64,000 nt of DNA, taken from contig JAAYIH010000027.1 in NCBI GenBank assembly GCA_012523545.1, forward strand, positions 1 to 64,000. The letters are read 5' to 3'. Below, in pieces: positions 31,014 through 41,205 of the stretch (its first letter is position 1; each line of letters begins with the position of its first letter). Origin of the DNA: Bacillota bacterium (lineage in GTDB: Bacteria > Bacillota > Proteinivoracia > UBA4975). The position numbers and the translations under genes are program-made. The notes under the pieces were generated by a model, which saw only the letters and a program-made list of their open reading frames with translations, did not search any database and was not told the origin of the DNA.

Positions 31014-31982
31014 ATGGAAAGGGAACTGGCCCTGGAGCTGGTGCGGGTCACCGAAGCAGCCGCCCTGACCTCTGCCCGCTGGATGGGGCTGGGTTGCAAG
31101 GAAGAAGCCGACGGCGCGGCAGTGGATGCCATGCGGAGAATGTTCGATACCGTGCAAATAAGCGGGACAGTGGTCATCGGCGAGGGGGAAATTGACGAGG
31201 CGCCTATGTTGTACATAGGCGAAAAGGTGGGTTGCGGCGGGCCCGAGGTCGATGTGGCGGTGGACCCCGTGGAGGGAACCAACCTGGTGGCCAAGGGGTT
31301 GCCCAATTCCATTGCCGTAGTGGGCGTGGCGCCCCGGGGTTGCTTGTTGCACGCTCCGGATATCTACATGGACAAGATAGCGGTGGGACCCTGTGCCGCA
31401 GGCAAAATCAATCTCGACGATCCGCCGGCCAAGAACCTGAAAGCGGTGGCCAGGGCTTCCAACAAAGATGTGCGGGACCTGGTGGTGGTCATACTGGACC
31501 GCCCCCGCCATGAAGAAATCATTGCCAAAGTGCGGGAAGCCGGGGCCAGGGTCAAGCTCATCTCCGATGGCGACGTTGCGCCGGCCATATCTGCTGCCGT
31601 AGCCGGTTCCGGCGTCGACATGCTTTTGGGAATCGGCGGGGCGCCGGAAGGAGTGCTGGCCGCCGTGGCTCTCAAGTGCCTGGGCGGAGAACTCCAGGGG
31701 CGTCTCTGTCCAGCCGACAAAGCCCAGGAAGAGAGAGTTCGGGCCATGGGCCTGGCCGAACCCAGGGCGCTGCTGACCATGGAGGACTTTGTGCGGGGCG
31801 ATGACTGCATCTTTGCCGCCACCGGCATCACCGACGGCGACCTGTTGCGGGGGGTCCGTTTCCACGGCGAGACGGCTTCCACCCATTCCATCGTCATGCG
31901 CTACAAGACGGGCACGGTGCGCTATGTCGATGCCCGGCACAATATGGCCCGCAAACCCCTGGTATTTGAAAAATGCAGGTAG
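31014..31982 (+). CDS. glpX: Class II fructose-1,6-bisphosphatase
   Basis: [47 protein letters not shown]. Confidence 0.92.
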   Translation: MERELALELVRVTEAAALTSARWMGLGCKEEADGAAVDAMRRMFDTVQISGTVVIGEGEIDEAPMLYIGEKVGCGGPEVDVAVDPVEGTNLVAKGLPNSIAVVGVAPRGCLLHAPDIYMDKIAVGPCAAGKINLDDPPAKNLKAVARASNKDVRDLVVVILDRPRHEEIIAKVREAGARVKLISDGDVAPAISAAVAGSGVDMLLGIGGAPEGVLAAVALKCLGGELQGRLCPADKAQEERVRAMGLAEPRALLTMEDFVRGDDCIFAATGITDGDLLRGVRFHGETASTHSIVMRYKTGTVRYVDARHNMARKPLVFEKCR

Positions 31983-32007
31983 GCTGATGCTTTGGCATCA
32001 GCTTTTT
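31983..32007 (+). terminator. Rho-independent terminator
   Basis: GCTGATGC-TTTG-GCATCAGC followed by TTTTT. Confidence 0.88.
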
Positions 32008-32074
32008 ACTTTGCCTCCGAAAACAGCGGGAGGTATACTGTACAAAAATGTATTCTGACAAGGAGTAGAGGAAA

Positions 32075-33073
32075 ATGTTTTTATTGTGGATGCGGTTTAT
32101 TATTTCCGCCACGGTGATCATAATCGCAGCCATCAACTTGTCCCGGAATGCCGACATAATTGCCGAAAAAACCGGAATGGGGAGGATGTGGGTTGGCGCC
32201 ATGCTCCTCCCCCTGGCCACGTCCTTGCCGGAAATTGTGACCAGTATCCAGGCCGCAGTTATCGGCAACCCGGACATTGCCCTGGGCAATGTTTTTGGCA
32301 GCAACATGTTCAACATCGTGATAATTGCCGTGGTGGACGTGGTCCAGGGTCGCGGGCCGGTGCTATACTATGTCAGCAAAGGCCATATCCTGACTGCCTC
32401 CATTGGCATGTTGTTGCTGGGCTTGAGCTGCATCGCCATTTTGGGCGGGACAGGCGTAACAATACCTGGTGTGAAAATCAGCCTGGACAGCTTGTTGATA
32501 TTGCTCATCTTCATCGGCGGATTGCGCCTGATTACCCGGTATGAGCGAAAAAACGGCGAAACCGGGCCGGATGCACCCCAGTACCGGGACAAGTCCCTGG
32601 CCCGGGCGCTAACAGTATTTATTTTTGCCGGAGCGCTCATCTTTCTGTCGGGGCGGCAACTGGCGGTAACGGCCGATGAATTAAGCGTGGTCACCGGTTT
32701 GGGAGGTACTTTTGTAGGCTCTTTCTTTGTGGCGGTTATAACTTCTCTGCCCGAGCTGGTGTCGACAATGACTGCCGCCCGGATGGGCGCCCTGGATTTG
32801 GCCATCGGCAATATTTTTGGGGCCAATGTCATGAACATATTCATCCTCTTTGTCGCCGACCTGTTTTATCGGTCTGGCCCCTTCTTAAGCGCCGTGTCTC
32901 CTGCCCACCTCGTTACCGGGCTCCTGGCCATGGCGTTGATGGCAATCGCCGTCATCGGCTTAATATACAGGTCGGAGAAAAGCGTTTTTAACCTGGGTTT
33001 CGATTCCATCGGCATTGTCATCCTTTACTTGCTGGGCGCAACTTTGGTGTACAAGGCCGGTGTCCTGGTCTGA
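32075..33073 (+). CDS. Sodium/calcium exchanger family membrane protein
   Basis: Duplicated alpha repeats: ATSLPEIVTSIQAAVIGNPDIALGNVFGSNMFN and TSLPELVSTMTAARMGALDLAIGNIFGANVMN. Confidence 0.88.
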   Translation: MFLLWMRFIISATVIIIAAINLSRNADIIAEKTGMGRMWVGAMLLPLATSLPEIVTSIQAAVIGNPDIALGNVFGSNMFNIVIIAVVDVVQGRGPVLYYVSKGHILTASIGMLLLGLSCIAILGGTGVTIPGVKISLDSLLILLIFIGGLRLITRYERKNGETGPDAPQYRDKSLARALTVFIFAGALIFLSGRQLAVTADELSVVTGLGGTFVGSFFVAVITSLPELVSTMTAARMGALDLAIGNIFGANVMNIFILFVADLFYRSGPFLSAVSPAHLVTGLLAMALMAIAVIGLIYRSEKSVFNLGFDSIGIVILYLLGATLVYKAGVLV

Positions 33074-33154
33074 TGCGTATATTTGGAAATTTGCCGGATA
33101 TAATAGGGCTGGGTTTGGAAAAATTTCGAAAAACCGTGATGAGGTGATCTGACA

Positions 33155-34063
33155 ATGTTCAAGCTCAGCGCGCCCGGCATAATTGCGGCAGTCCTGATTC
33201 TTGCCCTGCTGCCGGCCGGGACGGCGGCCGCCCAGTCCATTGAGGATGTGGAGGCTATGGTAACTGAACTGGCAAATTCAGACTACCTTTCACCTGAATT
33301 GTGTTTGCGTTATAAGGAGTACAAGGAACAGCGTGAACAGGTCATAACCTATGTCGTACAAAAGGGAGATACCCTTACAGCCATTGCCGCTGCTTTTGGC
33401 GTCAGCGTGGCTTCCATTGCCGCCAGCAACGGCATAGCCAATCCCCATTTGATTTATCCCGGCCAGGAGCTGAAGTTTCCGGCGGTGACGGGTCTGCTGT
33501 ACACCGTTGCCCCGGGGGATGAACTGGAAGCCCTGGCGGAAAAATACCAAATTGACGTGGAAACCATTTGGTTTGCCAACGCCCTGGACAGCAGCGAACT
33601 GCAACCCGGTTCCACGCTGATATTGCCCGGAGCCAAATTGCCGGAACCTCCTCCCTTTGCCTCGGTCGTCAGCCGCAGCCCGTCGTTGCGGTCGGTGCCT
33701 GGTTTGATTTGGCCGCTGAGGGGTCGCATTACTTCCGGTTTCGGCATGCGGGGAAGGAGTTTCCACGGCGGCATCGATATTGCCGGCCCGACGGGCAGAC
33801 CAATTTATGCTGCTGCGGCAGGAGTCGTCACCGACTGCGGTTGGCGGGGTTCCTACGGGTACATGGTGGAAATAAGGCACAATGAGCAGACAGCGACGCT
33901 GTATGCCCATGCCTCGGAAATACTGGTGAAAAAAGGAGAGCGGGTGCAACAGGGCCAGCTGATAGCCCGGGTCGGTTCCACAGGAAATTCCACAGGACCG
34001 CACCTCCACTTTGAGGTTCGGGTCAATGGCAGACCCGTCAACCCCCGGCTGGTGTTGCCGTAG
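33155..34063 (+). CDS. LysM and M23 peptidase domain protein
   Basis: Signal peptide, two LysM segments, HGGIDIAGPTGRP and GPHLHFEVRVNG M23 motifs. Confidence 0.88.
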   Translation: MFKLSAPGIIAAVLILALLPAGTAAAQSIEDVEAMVTELANSDYLSPELCLRYKEYKEQREQVITYVVQKGDTLTAIAAAFGVSVASIAASNGIANPHLIYPGQELKFPAVTGLLYTVAPGDELEALAEKYQIDVETIWFANALDSSELQPGSTLILPGAKLPEPPPFASVVSRSPSLRSVPGLIWPLRGRITSGFGMRGRSFHGGIDIAGPTGRPIYAAAAGVVTDCGWRGSYGYMVEIRHNEQTATLYAHASEILVKKGERVQQGQLIARVGSTGNSTGPHLHFEVRVNGRPVNPRLVLP

Positions 34064-34135
34064 CGTTTAGCAGGGAATTTCCCCCCGGGAAGAGAATATA
34101 AACCCGACTGAGATTTCTTTGCTGGGGGGTATTCC

Positions 34136-34711
34136 ATGCATCTAATGAAAGACATGGGCTGGGTAGAGGTAATTTGCGGCAGCATGTACAGCGGAAAAAG
34201 CGAAGAGCTTATCCGCCGCGTCAAGCGAGCCAAAATAGCCCGCCTCAAGATCCAGGTATTCAAGCCTTTGCTGGACAACCGCTATGCCGATAACAACGTC
34301 GTCTCCCACACCGGCTCCCAGGAGGAAGCCGTGGCCGTGGAAGACTCGGGAGTCCTGTTTGCCAAAGTGGAGCCGGATACCCAGGTGGTTGCCATCGACG
34401 AGGCGCAGTTTTTCGATATGGGGCTGGTGGACGTGTGCCGGCGCCTGGCAGACCAGGGCAAACGGGTAATCGTGGCCGGCCTGGATATGGACTTTCGCGG
34501 CCTGCCCTTCGGTCCCACCCCCGCCCTCATGGCCACCGCCGAGTATGTGGACAAGCTCCAGGCAATCTGCATGAAATGCGGCAATCCCGCCAATCGCACC
34601 CAGCGTCTTGTCAACGGAAAGCCTGCCCGGGCCAGCGAGCCGACCATTTTGGTTGGGGCTTCGGAAGCCTACGAACCCCGGTGCCGCCGTTGCCACGAGG
34701 TTCCCAGATGA
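34136..34711 (+). CDS. tdk: Thymidine kinase
   Basis: [30 protein letters not shown]-terminal CMKC...CRRC zinc site. Confidence 0.92.
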   Translation: MHLMKDMGWVEVICGSMYSGKSEELIRRVKRAKIARLKIQVFKPLLDNRYADNNVVSHTGSQEEAVAVEDSGVLFAKVEPDTQVVAIDEAQFFDMGLVDVCRRLADQGKRVIVAGLDMDFRGLPFGPTPALMATAEYVDKLQAICMKCGNPANRTQRLVNGKPARASEPTILVGASEAYEPRCRRCHEVPR

Positions 34712-35577
34712 AGCGGGACGCCATTGGCGGCCAGGCCGTTTTGGAGGGCGTGATGATGCGCAGCCGGGACCGGCAGGCCCTGGCGGTCCGCGCCCCCGAC
34801 GGCAACATCATTACCGAAGCGGTTGAACTTCGGCCCCTGGCGCAACGCTGGCCTCTGCTGAGACTGCCCGTATTGCGCGGCGTCGCCGCCCTGGCTGATT
34901 CCCTTGCGGGAGCGGTTTCCAGCCTGGGCAGGTCGGCGCAGCTGCTGGACGAAGAGGAAATTCCATCCTGGCAACTGGCGGCCGCTGTTGCCTTTGCGCT
35001 GGTTCTGGTCATCGGCCTGTTTTTTTTGTTGCCGGCGGCGCTGGTCAACGTGTTGCGAAGCGCAAAGGACGTTGCTCCGGTGTTGCTGAACATGGCCGAA
35101 GGGCTGTTGCGTATTGTATTCTTTGTGGGGTATTTGTTGCTTGGCAATCTTTCTCCGGATATCCGGCGCACCTTTCAGTACCACGGCGCCGAGCACAAAG
35201 CCATCCACTGCTGGGAGCAGGACCTGCCCCTGACCCCGGAAGCGGCGGCTGGTTGTTCCCGGCTGCACCCCCGTTGCGGGACCAGTTTTTTGTTGTTGAT
35301 TGTGGTGTTGAGCACTCTCCTGTTTTCCCTTTTTAATCCTGCTGCCCTGGGGGCAAGGCTGTTGCTCCGGCTGGCCATGCTTCCGGTACTGGCGGGACTG
35401 GGGTATGAACTGACCAGATGGACGGCCAAAAGCAACAGCCTGGCAGCGCGCCTGGCCAGGGCTCCGGGTTTGCTGCTGCAAAAGCTGACCACCCGGGAAC
35501 CGGATTTGGCTCAACTGGAAGTGGCGCTGGCAGCCCTGGGGCAAGTGGTTGACCCCTCGCAGCGCGAAAAGATATAA
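34708..35577 (+). CDS. DUF1385-family membrane protein
   Basis: [53 protein letters not shown]. Confidence 0.85.
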   Translation: MKRDAIGGQAVLEGVMMRSRDRQALAVRAPDGNIITEAVELRPLAQRWPLLRLPVLRGVAALADSLAGAVSSLGRSAQLLDEEEIPSWQLAAAVAFALVLVIGLFFLLPAALVNVLRSAKDVAPVLLNMAEGLLRIVFFVGYLLLGNLSPDIRRTFQYHGAEHKAIHCWEQDLPLTPEAAAGCSRLHPRCGTSFLLLIVVLSTLLFSLFNPAALGARLLLRLAMLPVLAGLGYELTRWTAKSNSLAARLARAPGLLLQKLTTREPDLAQLEVALAALGQVVDPSQREKI

Positions 35578-35611
35578 TTATGCAGAAATATATTCAGAAG
35601 CAAAAGGTGTG

Positions 35612-36688
35612 ATGGCTATGCTGGACAAGTTGGAGGCGCTGCTGCAAAAATACGAACATCTGGAAAAAGAACTCTCCGATCCCGAACTGGTCAGCAAGGA
35701 CCACAAACGCTGGCTGGAACTGACCAAGGAGCACGCCTCTTTGAGCGAGACGGTGGAAACCTACCGGCAATACAAGCAAAAAAAGCAGGCCCTGGCGGAA
35801 GCCAGGGAAATAATTGCCGAAAAAGCCGACCCCGAATTGGTGGAACTGGCCAAGGAGGAGGCCGGGACACTGGAAGAGCAGCTGGAGGAACTGGAGCAGC
35901 GCTTGAAAATGCTCTTGCTTCCCAAGGATCCCAACGACGAAAAGAACGTGATCATGGAGATTCGCGGCGGCGCCGGCGGCGAAGAGGCAGCCCTCTTTGC
36001 CATGGAGATTTTCAAAATGTATTCCCGCTATGCCGAAGCGCGCCGCTGGAAAACCGAAATATTGGACGCCCACTACACCGATATCGGCGGCATCAAGGAG
36101 ATCATTTTTGTCATTGAAGGAAAAGGTGCGTACAGCAGGCTGAAATTCGAGAGCGGCGTCCATCGGGTGCAGCGGGTTCCCGCCACCGAATCGGGCGGGC
36201 GGATTCACACTTCTACGGTGACCGTGGCGGTGTTGCCGGAAGCCGAAGAGGTGGAAGTGGAAATTAATCCCAATGACCTGCGCATCGACTTGTTCTGCGC
36301 CACAGGTCCCGGCGGGCAGAGCGTCAATACCACCCAGTCAGCCGTGCGGATAACGCACTTGCCCACGGGCATAGTGGTTTCCTGCCAGGACGAAAAATCC
36401 CAGCTTAAAAACCGGGAAAAGGCCATGCGGGTGCTGCGCTCGCGCCTTTACGAAAAACTGCAGGCCGAACAGCAGGCCGAGCTGGCGGCGGAGAGGCGCA
36501 GCCAGGTGGGGACCGGCGAGCGCAGCGAGCGGATCAGGACATACAACTTTCCCCAGAGCCGGGTAACCGACCACCGTATCGGCCTGACCACCCACCGGCT
36601 GGATGAAATCCTCAACGGCGACCTGGACGAGATTATCGATAACCTCATCACCGCCGACCAGGTGGCGCGCCTGGCGAGGATGGAATAA
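35612..36688 (+). CDS. prfA: Peptide chain release factor 1
   Basis: [40 protein letters not shown] (GGQ); [10 protein letters not shown]. Confidence 0.95.
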   Translation: MAMLDKLEALLQKYEHLEKELSDPELVSKDHKRWLELTKEHASLSETVETYRQYKQKKQALAEAREIIAEKADPELVELAKEEAGTLEEQLEELEQRLKMLLLPKDPNDEKNVIMEIRGGAGGEEAALFAMEIFKMYSRYAEARRWKTEILDAHYTDIGGIKEIIFVIEGKGAYSRLKFESGVHRVQRVPATESGGRIHTSTVTVAVLPEAEEVEVEINPNDLRIDLFCATGPGGQSVNTTQSAVRITHLPTGIVVSCQDEKSQLKNREKAMRVLRSRLYEKLQAEQQAELAAERRSQVGTGERSERIRTYNFPQSRVTDHRIGLTTHRLDEILNGDLDEIIDNLITADQVARLARME

Positions 36689-36689
36689 C

Positions 36690-37559
36690 ATGGTTACGCG
36701 CAGGCAAGCCCTTGCTGCAGCCGCGGCCAAATTAAAGGCGGCCGGGCTGGAAAGGCCGTGGTTTGAGGCCCAGGTGCTGCTGTCGGCACGCCTGGGCCTT
36801 TCCGCCGCCGAAATTATCGGTCACGACGAGGAAGTCCTTTCCCCTGCCCAACTGCGCGACTACGAGGAAGCCGTGGCGCAGCGGGTCCGGCGCAGGCCGG
36901 CGGCTTATATCATCGGCAAGAAACCCTTTCTGCGCTGGGAGTTTATAGTCACCGAAGACGTCCTCATCCCCCGTCCTGAAACGGAAATCCTGGTGGAGAC
37001 GGCGGCGGCGGAGACGGCCAGACAGTTCCCCGCCCAGTTCCGCCTCCGGCTGGCAGATATCGGGACGGGCAGCGGCGCCATTGGCCTCAGCCTGTTAAAA
37101 ATGTTGCCTGGCGCCTGCCTGGCGGCCGTCGACTTGTCGGAGCGGGCGTTGCAGGTGGCCAGGGAAAACGCGCGTTTGCTGGGCGTATTGGAGCGGGTGA
37201 TTTTTTACGCCGGCGATTTGCTGCGCCCGTTGGCCGGCTGGCGGGAGCTGGGGTTCCACTGTATTGCCGCCAATCTGCCTTACTTGTCCCGGGCGGAGTA
37301 CAAAACTTTGCAGCCCGAAGTGCTCCATGAACCTCCCCTGGCTCTGGTGTCCGGCGCCGACGGGCTTTTCCATTACCGCCGTTTGCTCCGCAACGTAAAG
37401 GAGTATTTGGCGCCTGGCGGCCTGCTGTTTGTGGAAATAGGCGACGGGCAGGCCGAGGAGGTTAAAAAACTCTTTATCGCCGGCGGTTTCCCCCGGCCCA
37501 GGGCCGAAAGGGACCTGGGCGGCAAAGAGCGGGTGGTGTGGGCAAAGGCTGCCAAATAA
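36690..37559 (+). CDS. prmC: Release factor glutamine methyltransferase
   Basis: LIPRPETEILVE, ADIGTGSGAIGLSLL, ANLPYLSRAEY; downstream of prfA. Confidence 0.9.
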   Translation: MVTRRQALAAAAAKLKAAGLERPWFEAQVLLSARLGLSAAEIIGHDEEVLSPAQLRDYEEAVAQRVRRRPAAYIIGKKPFLRWEFIVTEDVLIPRPETEILVETAAAETARQFPAQFRLRLADIGTGSGAIGLSLLKMLPGACLAAVDLSERALQVARENARLLGVLERVIFYAGDLLRPLAGWRELGFHCIAANLPYLSRAEYKTLQPEVLHEPPLALVSGADGLFHYRRLLRNVKEYLAPGGLLFVEIGDGQAEEVKKLFIAGGFPRPRAERDLGGKERVVWAKAAK

Positions 37560-37581
37560 AAATGCCGCAAGGCATTTTTTT
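37560..37581 (+). terminator. Rho-independent terminator
   Basis: ATGCC-GCAA-GGCAT followed by T-run. Confidence 0.8.
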
Positions 37582-37645
37582 ATGTTTAAAATAAGGGTAT
37601 TTCTGGCAATACTATTGGGCGAAGGAATATTGGGAGGGATTGCCA

Positions 37646-38431
37646 GTGCAAAACCGAAGGGTAACGGTCAGCGGCATCGATACCTTCGCCCTGCGCGTTC
37701 TGTCTGCCCAGGAAATGGACAGGTTGTTCCAGCAGAAGCTCCAGGGGAACAAGGAAGCCCGGGAGAAGATAATCCGCGGCAATTTGCGCCTGGTACTGAG
37801 CGTGCTCAAGCAGTTTCACAACCGGGGAGAAAACATCGACGACCTCTTCCAGGTGGGCTGCGTGGGCCTGGTCAAGGCGGTGGACAATTTTGATCCCGGC
37901 ATGGGTGTGCGGTTTTCCACCTACGCCGTGCCCATGATTCTTGGAGAAATTCGCCGCTACCTGCGGGACAACAATGTAATCAGGGTCAGCCGCTCGCTGC
38001 GCAGAATAGCCCACAAGGCCCTGCAGGCCAGGGAGCAGCTGGCCAAGCGTATCGGCCGGGAGCCTACCATCGAAGAAATTGCCGCTTCCCTGGAATTGCC
38101 TCCCGAGGAAGTCGTTCATGCCCTGGATGCCAATTTTGATCCCATTTCCCTCCACGAATCGGTCTATAACGACAGCACCGACCCGCTGTACCTCATGGAC
38201 CAAATCCGCGACGCCGGCAACGACGACACCAGCTGGATGCAGAAACTGTTGCTCAAGGAGGCCCTGGATAAGCTTTCGCCCCGGGAAAAGGAGATACTGC
38301 ACAAGCGCTTTATGGTGGGCATGACCCAGGTCCAGGTCGCCAGGCTGCTGGGCATTTCCCAGGCCCAGGTGTCGCGCCTGGAAAAAGGCGCCCTGAGCTT
38401 TATCAAAAAGCATATGGGGATAGAAAGATGA
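37646..38431 (+). CDS. sigG: Sporulation sigma factor SigG
   Basis: NLRLVLSVLKQFHNRGENIDDLFQVGCVGLVKAVDNFD, VRFSTYAVPMILGEIRRYLRDNN, QVQVARLLGISQAQVSRLEKGAL. Confidence 0.87.
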   Translation: MQNRRVTVSGIDTFALRVLSAQEMDRLFQQKLQGNKEAREKIIRGNLRLVLSVLKQFHNRGENIDDLFQVGCVGLVKAVDNFDPGMGVRFSTYAVPMILGEIRRYLRDNNVIRVSRSLRRIAHKALQAREQLAKRIGREPTIEEIAASLELPPEEVVHALDANFDPISLHESVYNDSTDPLYLMDQIRDAGNDDTSWMQKLLLKEALDKLSPREKEILHKRFMVGMTQVQVARLLGISQAQVSRLEKGALSFIKKHMGIER

Positions 38432-38976
38432 AAAGACAGGTAAAAGTAACCGGCGCAATCCTGTTGCTGTTGGCGGTGCTGGCCCGGGGTACGGCGCTGG
38501 CGTCCCCCGACATCATCCGTCTGCACGTAATCGCCCACAGCAATGCCCCGGCAGATCAGCGGATTAAGGAAGCGGTCAGGGACAGGATTATCGGGGAACT
38601 GGGGCCGGTTGTGGCGCAAATGAGCGCCGAAGAAGTCATGCGGTGGTTGCCCAAAAACACCGGCAGGATAGCAGACCTGGCCGGACAGGTCCTGGCAGAA
38701 GCAGGCGTCGACCATCCGGTGCGGGTCAAATACGGTGTGACCGTTTTTCCCACCCGGTCGTACGGTTCTGCAATCTGCGCCGCCGGAAAATACCGCACGG
38801 TGCGCGTGGAGCTGGGCGCCGGCCAGGGCCGCAACTGGTGGTGCATCATATTCCCTCCCTTATGTTTTGTGCGGGGCACCGCGGGGGTCGACGGGGAATC
38901 CCCGGAATCCTCCGCAGTGGAAGTCCGCTTTTGGCTGTGGGAGAAGCTCAGGGCGTGGCTGACAAACATCTTTTAG
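38428..38976 (+). CDS. spoIIR: Stage II sporulation protein R
   Basis: IRLHVIAHSNAPADQRIKEAVRDRI; GAGQGRNWWCIIFPPLCFV. Confidence 0.9.
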   Translation: MKRQVKVTGAILLLLAVLARGTALASPDIIRLHVIAHSNAPADQRIKEAVRDRIIGELGPVVAQMSAEEVMRWLPKNTGRIADLAGQVLAEAGVDHPVRVKYGVTVFPTRSYGSAICAAGKYRTVRVELGAGQGRNWWCIIFPPLCFVRGTAGVDGESPESSAVEVRFWLWEKLRAWLTNIF

Positions 38977-39025
38977 TCCAATGGCGACAAGGCCGGATTT
39001 TGCCGGCTTTTTTGTTTGCAAATAA

Positions 39026-39055
39026 TTGACAGCCCCCAAAAGGCTGTGCTAAAAT
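39026..39055 (+). promoter_or_regulatory. SigmaA-type promoter upstream of rrf2/isc
   Basis: TTGACA - 18 bp - TAAAAT. Confidence 0.6.
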
Positions 39056-39106
39056 AATCCCGAGTAAAAGAGTATGTTTTGGCCGCGCCCTACGGAGGTG
39101 GAGAAT

Positions 39107-39529
39107 GTGCGCATATCAACCCGGGGAGAATATGGTCTGAGGGCGATGTTGGTTTTGGCGGAAAACTATAATAAGGGACCCTACCCTTTGCGTGAAATCG
39201 CCAAGTTGGAGCAGATATCCGAACAGTACCTGGAACAGCTGTTTCGGAAGCTGCGCAAAAGCCAACTGGTCGTGAGTTACCGCGGGGCCAGGGGCGGATA
39301 TGTTCTGGCCAGGGATCCCGCTGATATCAGCGTAAACCAGGTGCTGACCGCCCTGGAAGGACCTTTGGCTCCTATGCAATGTGTGGCCGAAAACATCAAA
39401 GATGAAAAGTGCAAACACAGGGGCAACTGCTCGGCCAGGGTGGTTTGGGAGAAACTGAAGGACGCCATCAACAAGATACTGGATGAGACCACACTGGCTG
39501 ATTTAATCGCCAACGCAACAGAGGAGTGA
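39107..39529 (+). CDS. Rrf2/IscR-family transcriptional regulator
   Basis: VRISTRGEYGLRAMLVLAEN; three Cys in the Rrf2 Fe-S region (MQCVAENIKDEKCKHRGNC); upstream of iscS/iscU. Confidence 0.9.
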   Translation: MRISTRGEYGLRAMLVLAENYNKGPYPLREIAKLEQISEQYLEQLFRKLRKSQLVVSYRGARGGYVLARDPADISVNQVLTALEGPLAPMQCVAENIKDEKCKHRGNCSARVVWEKLKDAINKILDETTLADLIANATEE

Positions 39530-39535
39530 GACACC

Positions 39536-40702
39536 ATGCGGAGAGTCTATTTGGATTACGCTGCCACCACGCCGGTGCGCAGGGAAGTTTTTGAGGCAAT
39601 GGTCCCGTACTTGACTGAGAAGTTCGGAAATCCCTCCAGCGTCCATTGGTTCGGTCGCGAAATTCGCAAGGATGTGGACGAAGCCAGAGAAAGGGTGGCC
39701 GAGGCCCTGAACGCTTCGCCGCAGGAGATATATTTCACTTCCGGCGGCACCGAATCGGACAATATGGCGATTTTGGGGACGGCGGCCGCCTTGCGCAACA
39801 AGGGGCGTCACGTCATCACCTCTGCAGTGGAACACCATGCCGCCCTGGACGCCTGCCTGTCTCTGGAAAAGCAGGGCTATCGGGTAACGGTGTTGCCGGT
39901 AGACAAGTACGGCATGGTCGACCCGGCGGATTTGGAAGCGGCCATTGCCGAGGACACCATCCTCGTCAGCATCATGCATGCCAACAACGAAGTGGGCACT
40001 ATCCAGCCTATAAAAGAGCTGGCCGCCATTGCCCGCAAGCACGGAGTATTGTTTCACACCGATGCCGTGCAGACAATAGGCGCTATTCCCGTGGACGTCC
40101 GGGAACTGGGGGTCGATCTCCTGTCCCTGTCCGGACATAAGATATACGGGCCCAAGGGAATAGGGGCGCTTTATGTCCGCAAAGGTGTCAGGCTCAGTAA
40201 CATCGCCTTTGGCGGGGCACAGGAGCGTAAGCTTCGGCCGGGCACCGAGAACGTCGCCGGAATTATGGGGCTGGCCACGGCGGTGGAATTGGCTGTGGCC
40301 GAACAGCAGGAGACTTATGAAAAACTGGTCGTCCTCAGAGACAAGCTCATTGACGGCCTGACGGCAGTGCCCGACGTCAAGCTCAACGGCCACCCGCAAC
40401 AACGGTTGCCCGGGAATGTCAATGTCAGCGTCGAAAGGGTGGAGGGGGAATCCCTTATCCTCAGCCTGGACATGGCCGGCATCGCGGTATCCAGCGGGTC
40501 TGCCTGCACATCCGGGTCCCTGGAGCCTTCCCACGTGCTCATGGCCATGGGCCTGGATCATCAGTCCGCGCACGGCTCATTGCGTTTGACCCTGGGCAAG
40601 GGCACCAGTGCCGAAGATATCGATCACGTCTTGTCGGTGTTCCCCGGCGTCGTCCAGAGGCTGCGGGACATGTCACCGCTGAGAAAATCCGGAGAGGAAT
40701 AG
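39536..40702 (+). CDS. Cysteine desulfurase
   Basis: VYLDYAATTPVRREVFEAM, TSGGTESDNMAI, LSGHKIYGPKGIGALY, SSGSACTSGSLEPSHVL. Confidence 0.93.
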   Translation: MRRVYLDYAATTPVRREVFEAMVPYLTEKFGNPSSVHWFGREIRKDVDEARERVAEALNASPQEIYFTSGGTESDNMAILGTAAALRNKGRHVITSAVEHHAALDACLSLEKQGYRVTVLPVDKYGMVDPADLEAAIAEDTILVSIMHANNEVGTIQPIKELAAIARKHGVLFHTDAVQTIGAIPVDVRELGVDLLSLSGHKIYGPKGIGALYVRKGVRLSNIAFGGAQERKLRPGTENVAGIMGLATAVELAVAEQQETYEKLVVLRDKLIDGLTAVPDVKLNGHPQQRLPGNVNVSVERVEGESLILSLDMAGIAVSSGSACTSGSLEPSHVLMAMGLDHQSAHGSLRLTLGKGTSAEDIDHVLSVFPGVVQRLRDMSPLRKSGEE

Positions 40703-40711
40703 GGTGGTATA

Positions 40712-41092
40712 ATGTACAGCGAAAAGGTAATGGACCATTTCCAGAATCCCCGCAATGTGGGCGAAATAGCGGACGCCGACGGCGTCGGCGAAGTGGGCAA
40801 CCTGAGATGCGGCGACATCATGAGAATTTCCATCAAGGTCAAAGACAATGTAATCGAAGACATTAAGTTCAGGACCTTTGGCTGCGGAGCGGCCATTGCC
40901 ACCAGCAGCATGATTACAGAACTGGTCAAGGGCAAAACCCTGGAGGAAGCCGAAGAAATTTCCAATCGTCATGTCGCCGAGGCCCTGGGGGGCTTGCCTC
41001 CGGTAAAGATGCACTGCTCCAATTTGGCGGCCGACGCCTTAAAAGCCGCCATCGCCGATTACAAAAAACGCACACAACAGCATGGGGGCTAG
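40712..41092 (+). CDS. IscU/NifU-like Fe-S scaffold protein
   Basis: MYSEKVMDHFQNPRNVGEI, LRCGDIM, FGCGAAIATSSMITEL, MHCSNLA. Confidence 0.93.
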   Translation: MYSEKVMDHFQNPRNVGEIADADGVGEVGNLRCGDIMRISIKVKDNVIEDIKFRTFGCGAAIATSSMITELVKGKTLEEAEEISNRHVAEALGGLPPVKMHCSNLAADALKAAIADYKKRTQQHGG

Positions 41093-41113
41093 AGGCCCCC
41101 TGTTTGTTGTGCC

Positions 41114-41153
41114 CGGGACGCAACTTGTCCCTCTGTTGACAAGTCTCGTCCCG
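41114..41153 (+). repeat. Long interrupted inverted repeat / hairpin in the nifU-nptA gap
   Basis: CGGGACG-CA-ACTTGTC-CCTCTGTT-GACAAGT-CT-CGTCCCG. Confidence 0.7.
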
Positions 41154-41205
41154 CTTGGCTAACATAGTAGCTGACGAAATTCGCACATTGCTGGGAGGCT
41201 GACGG

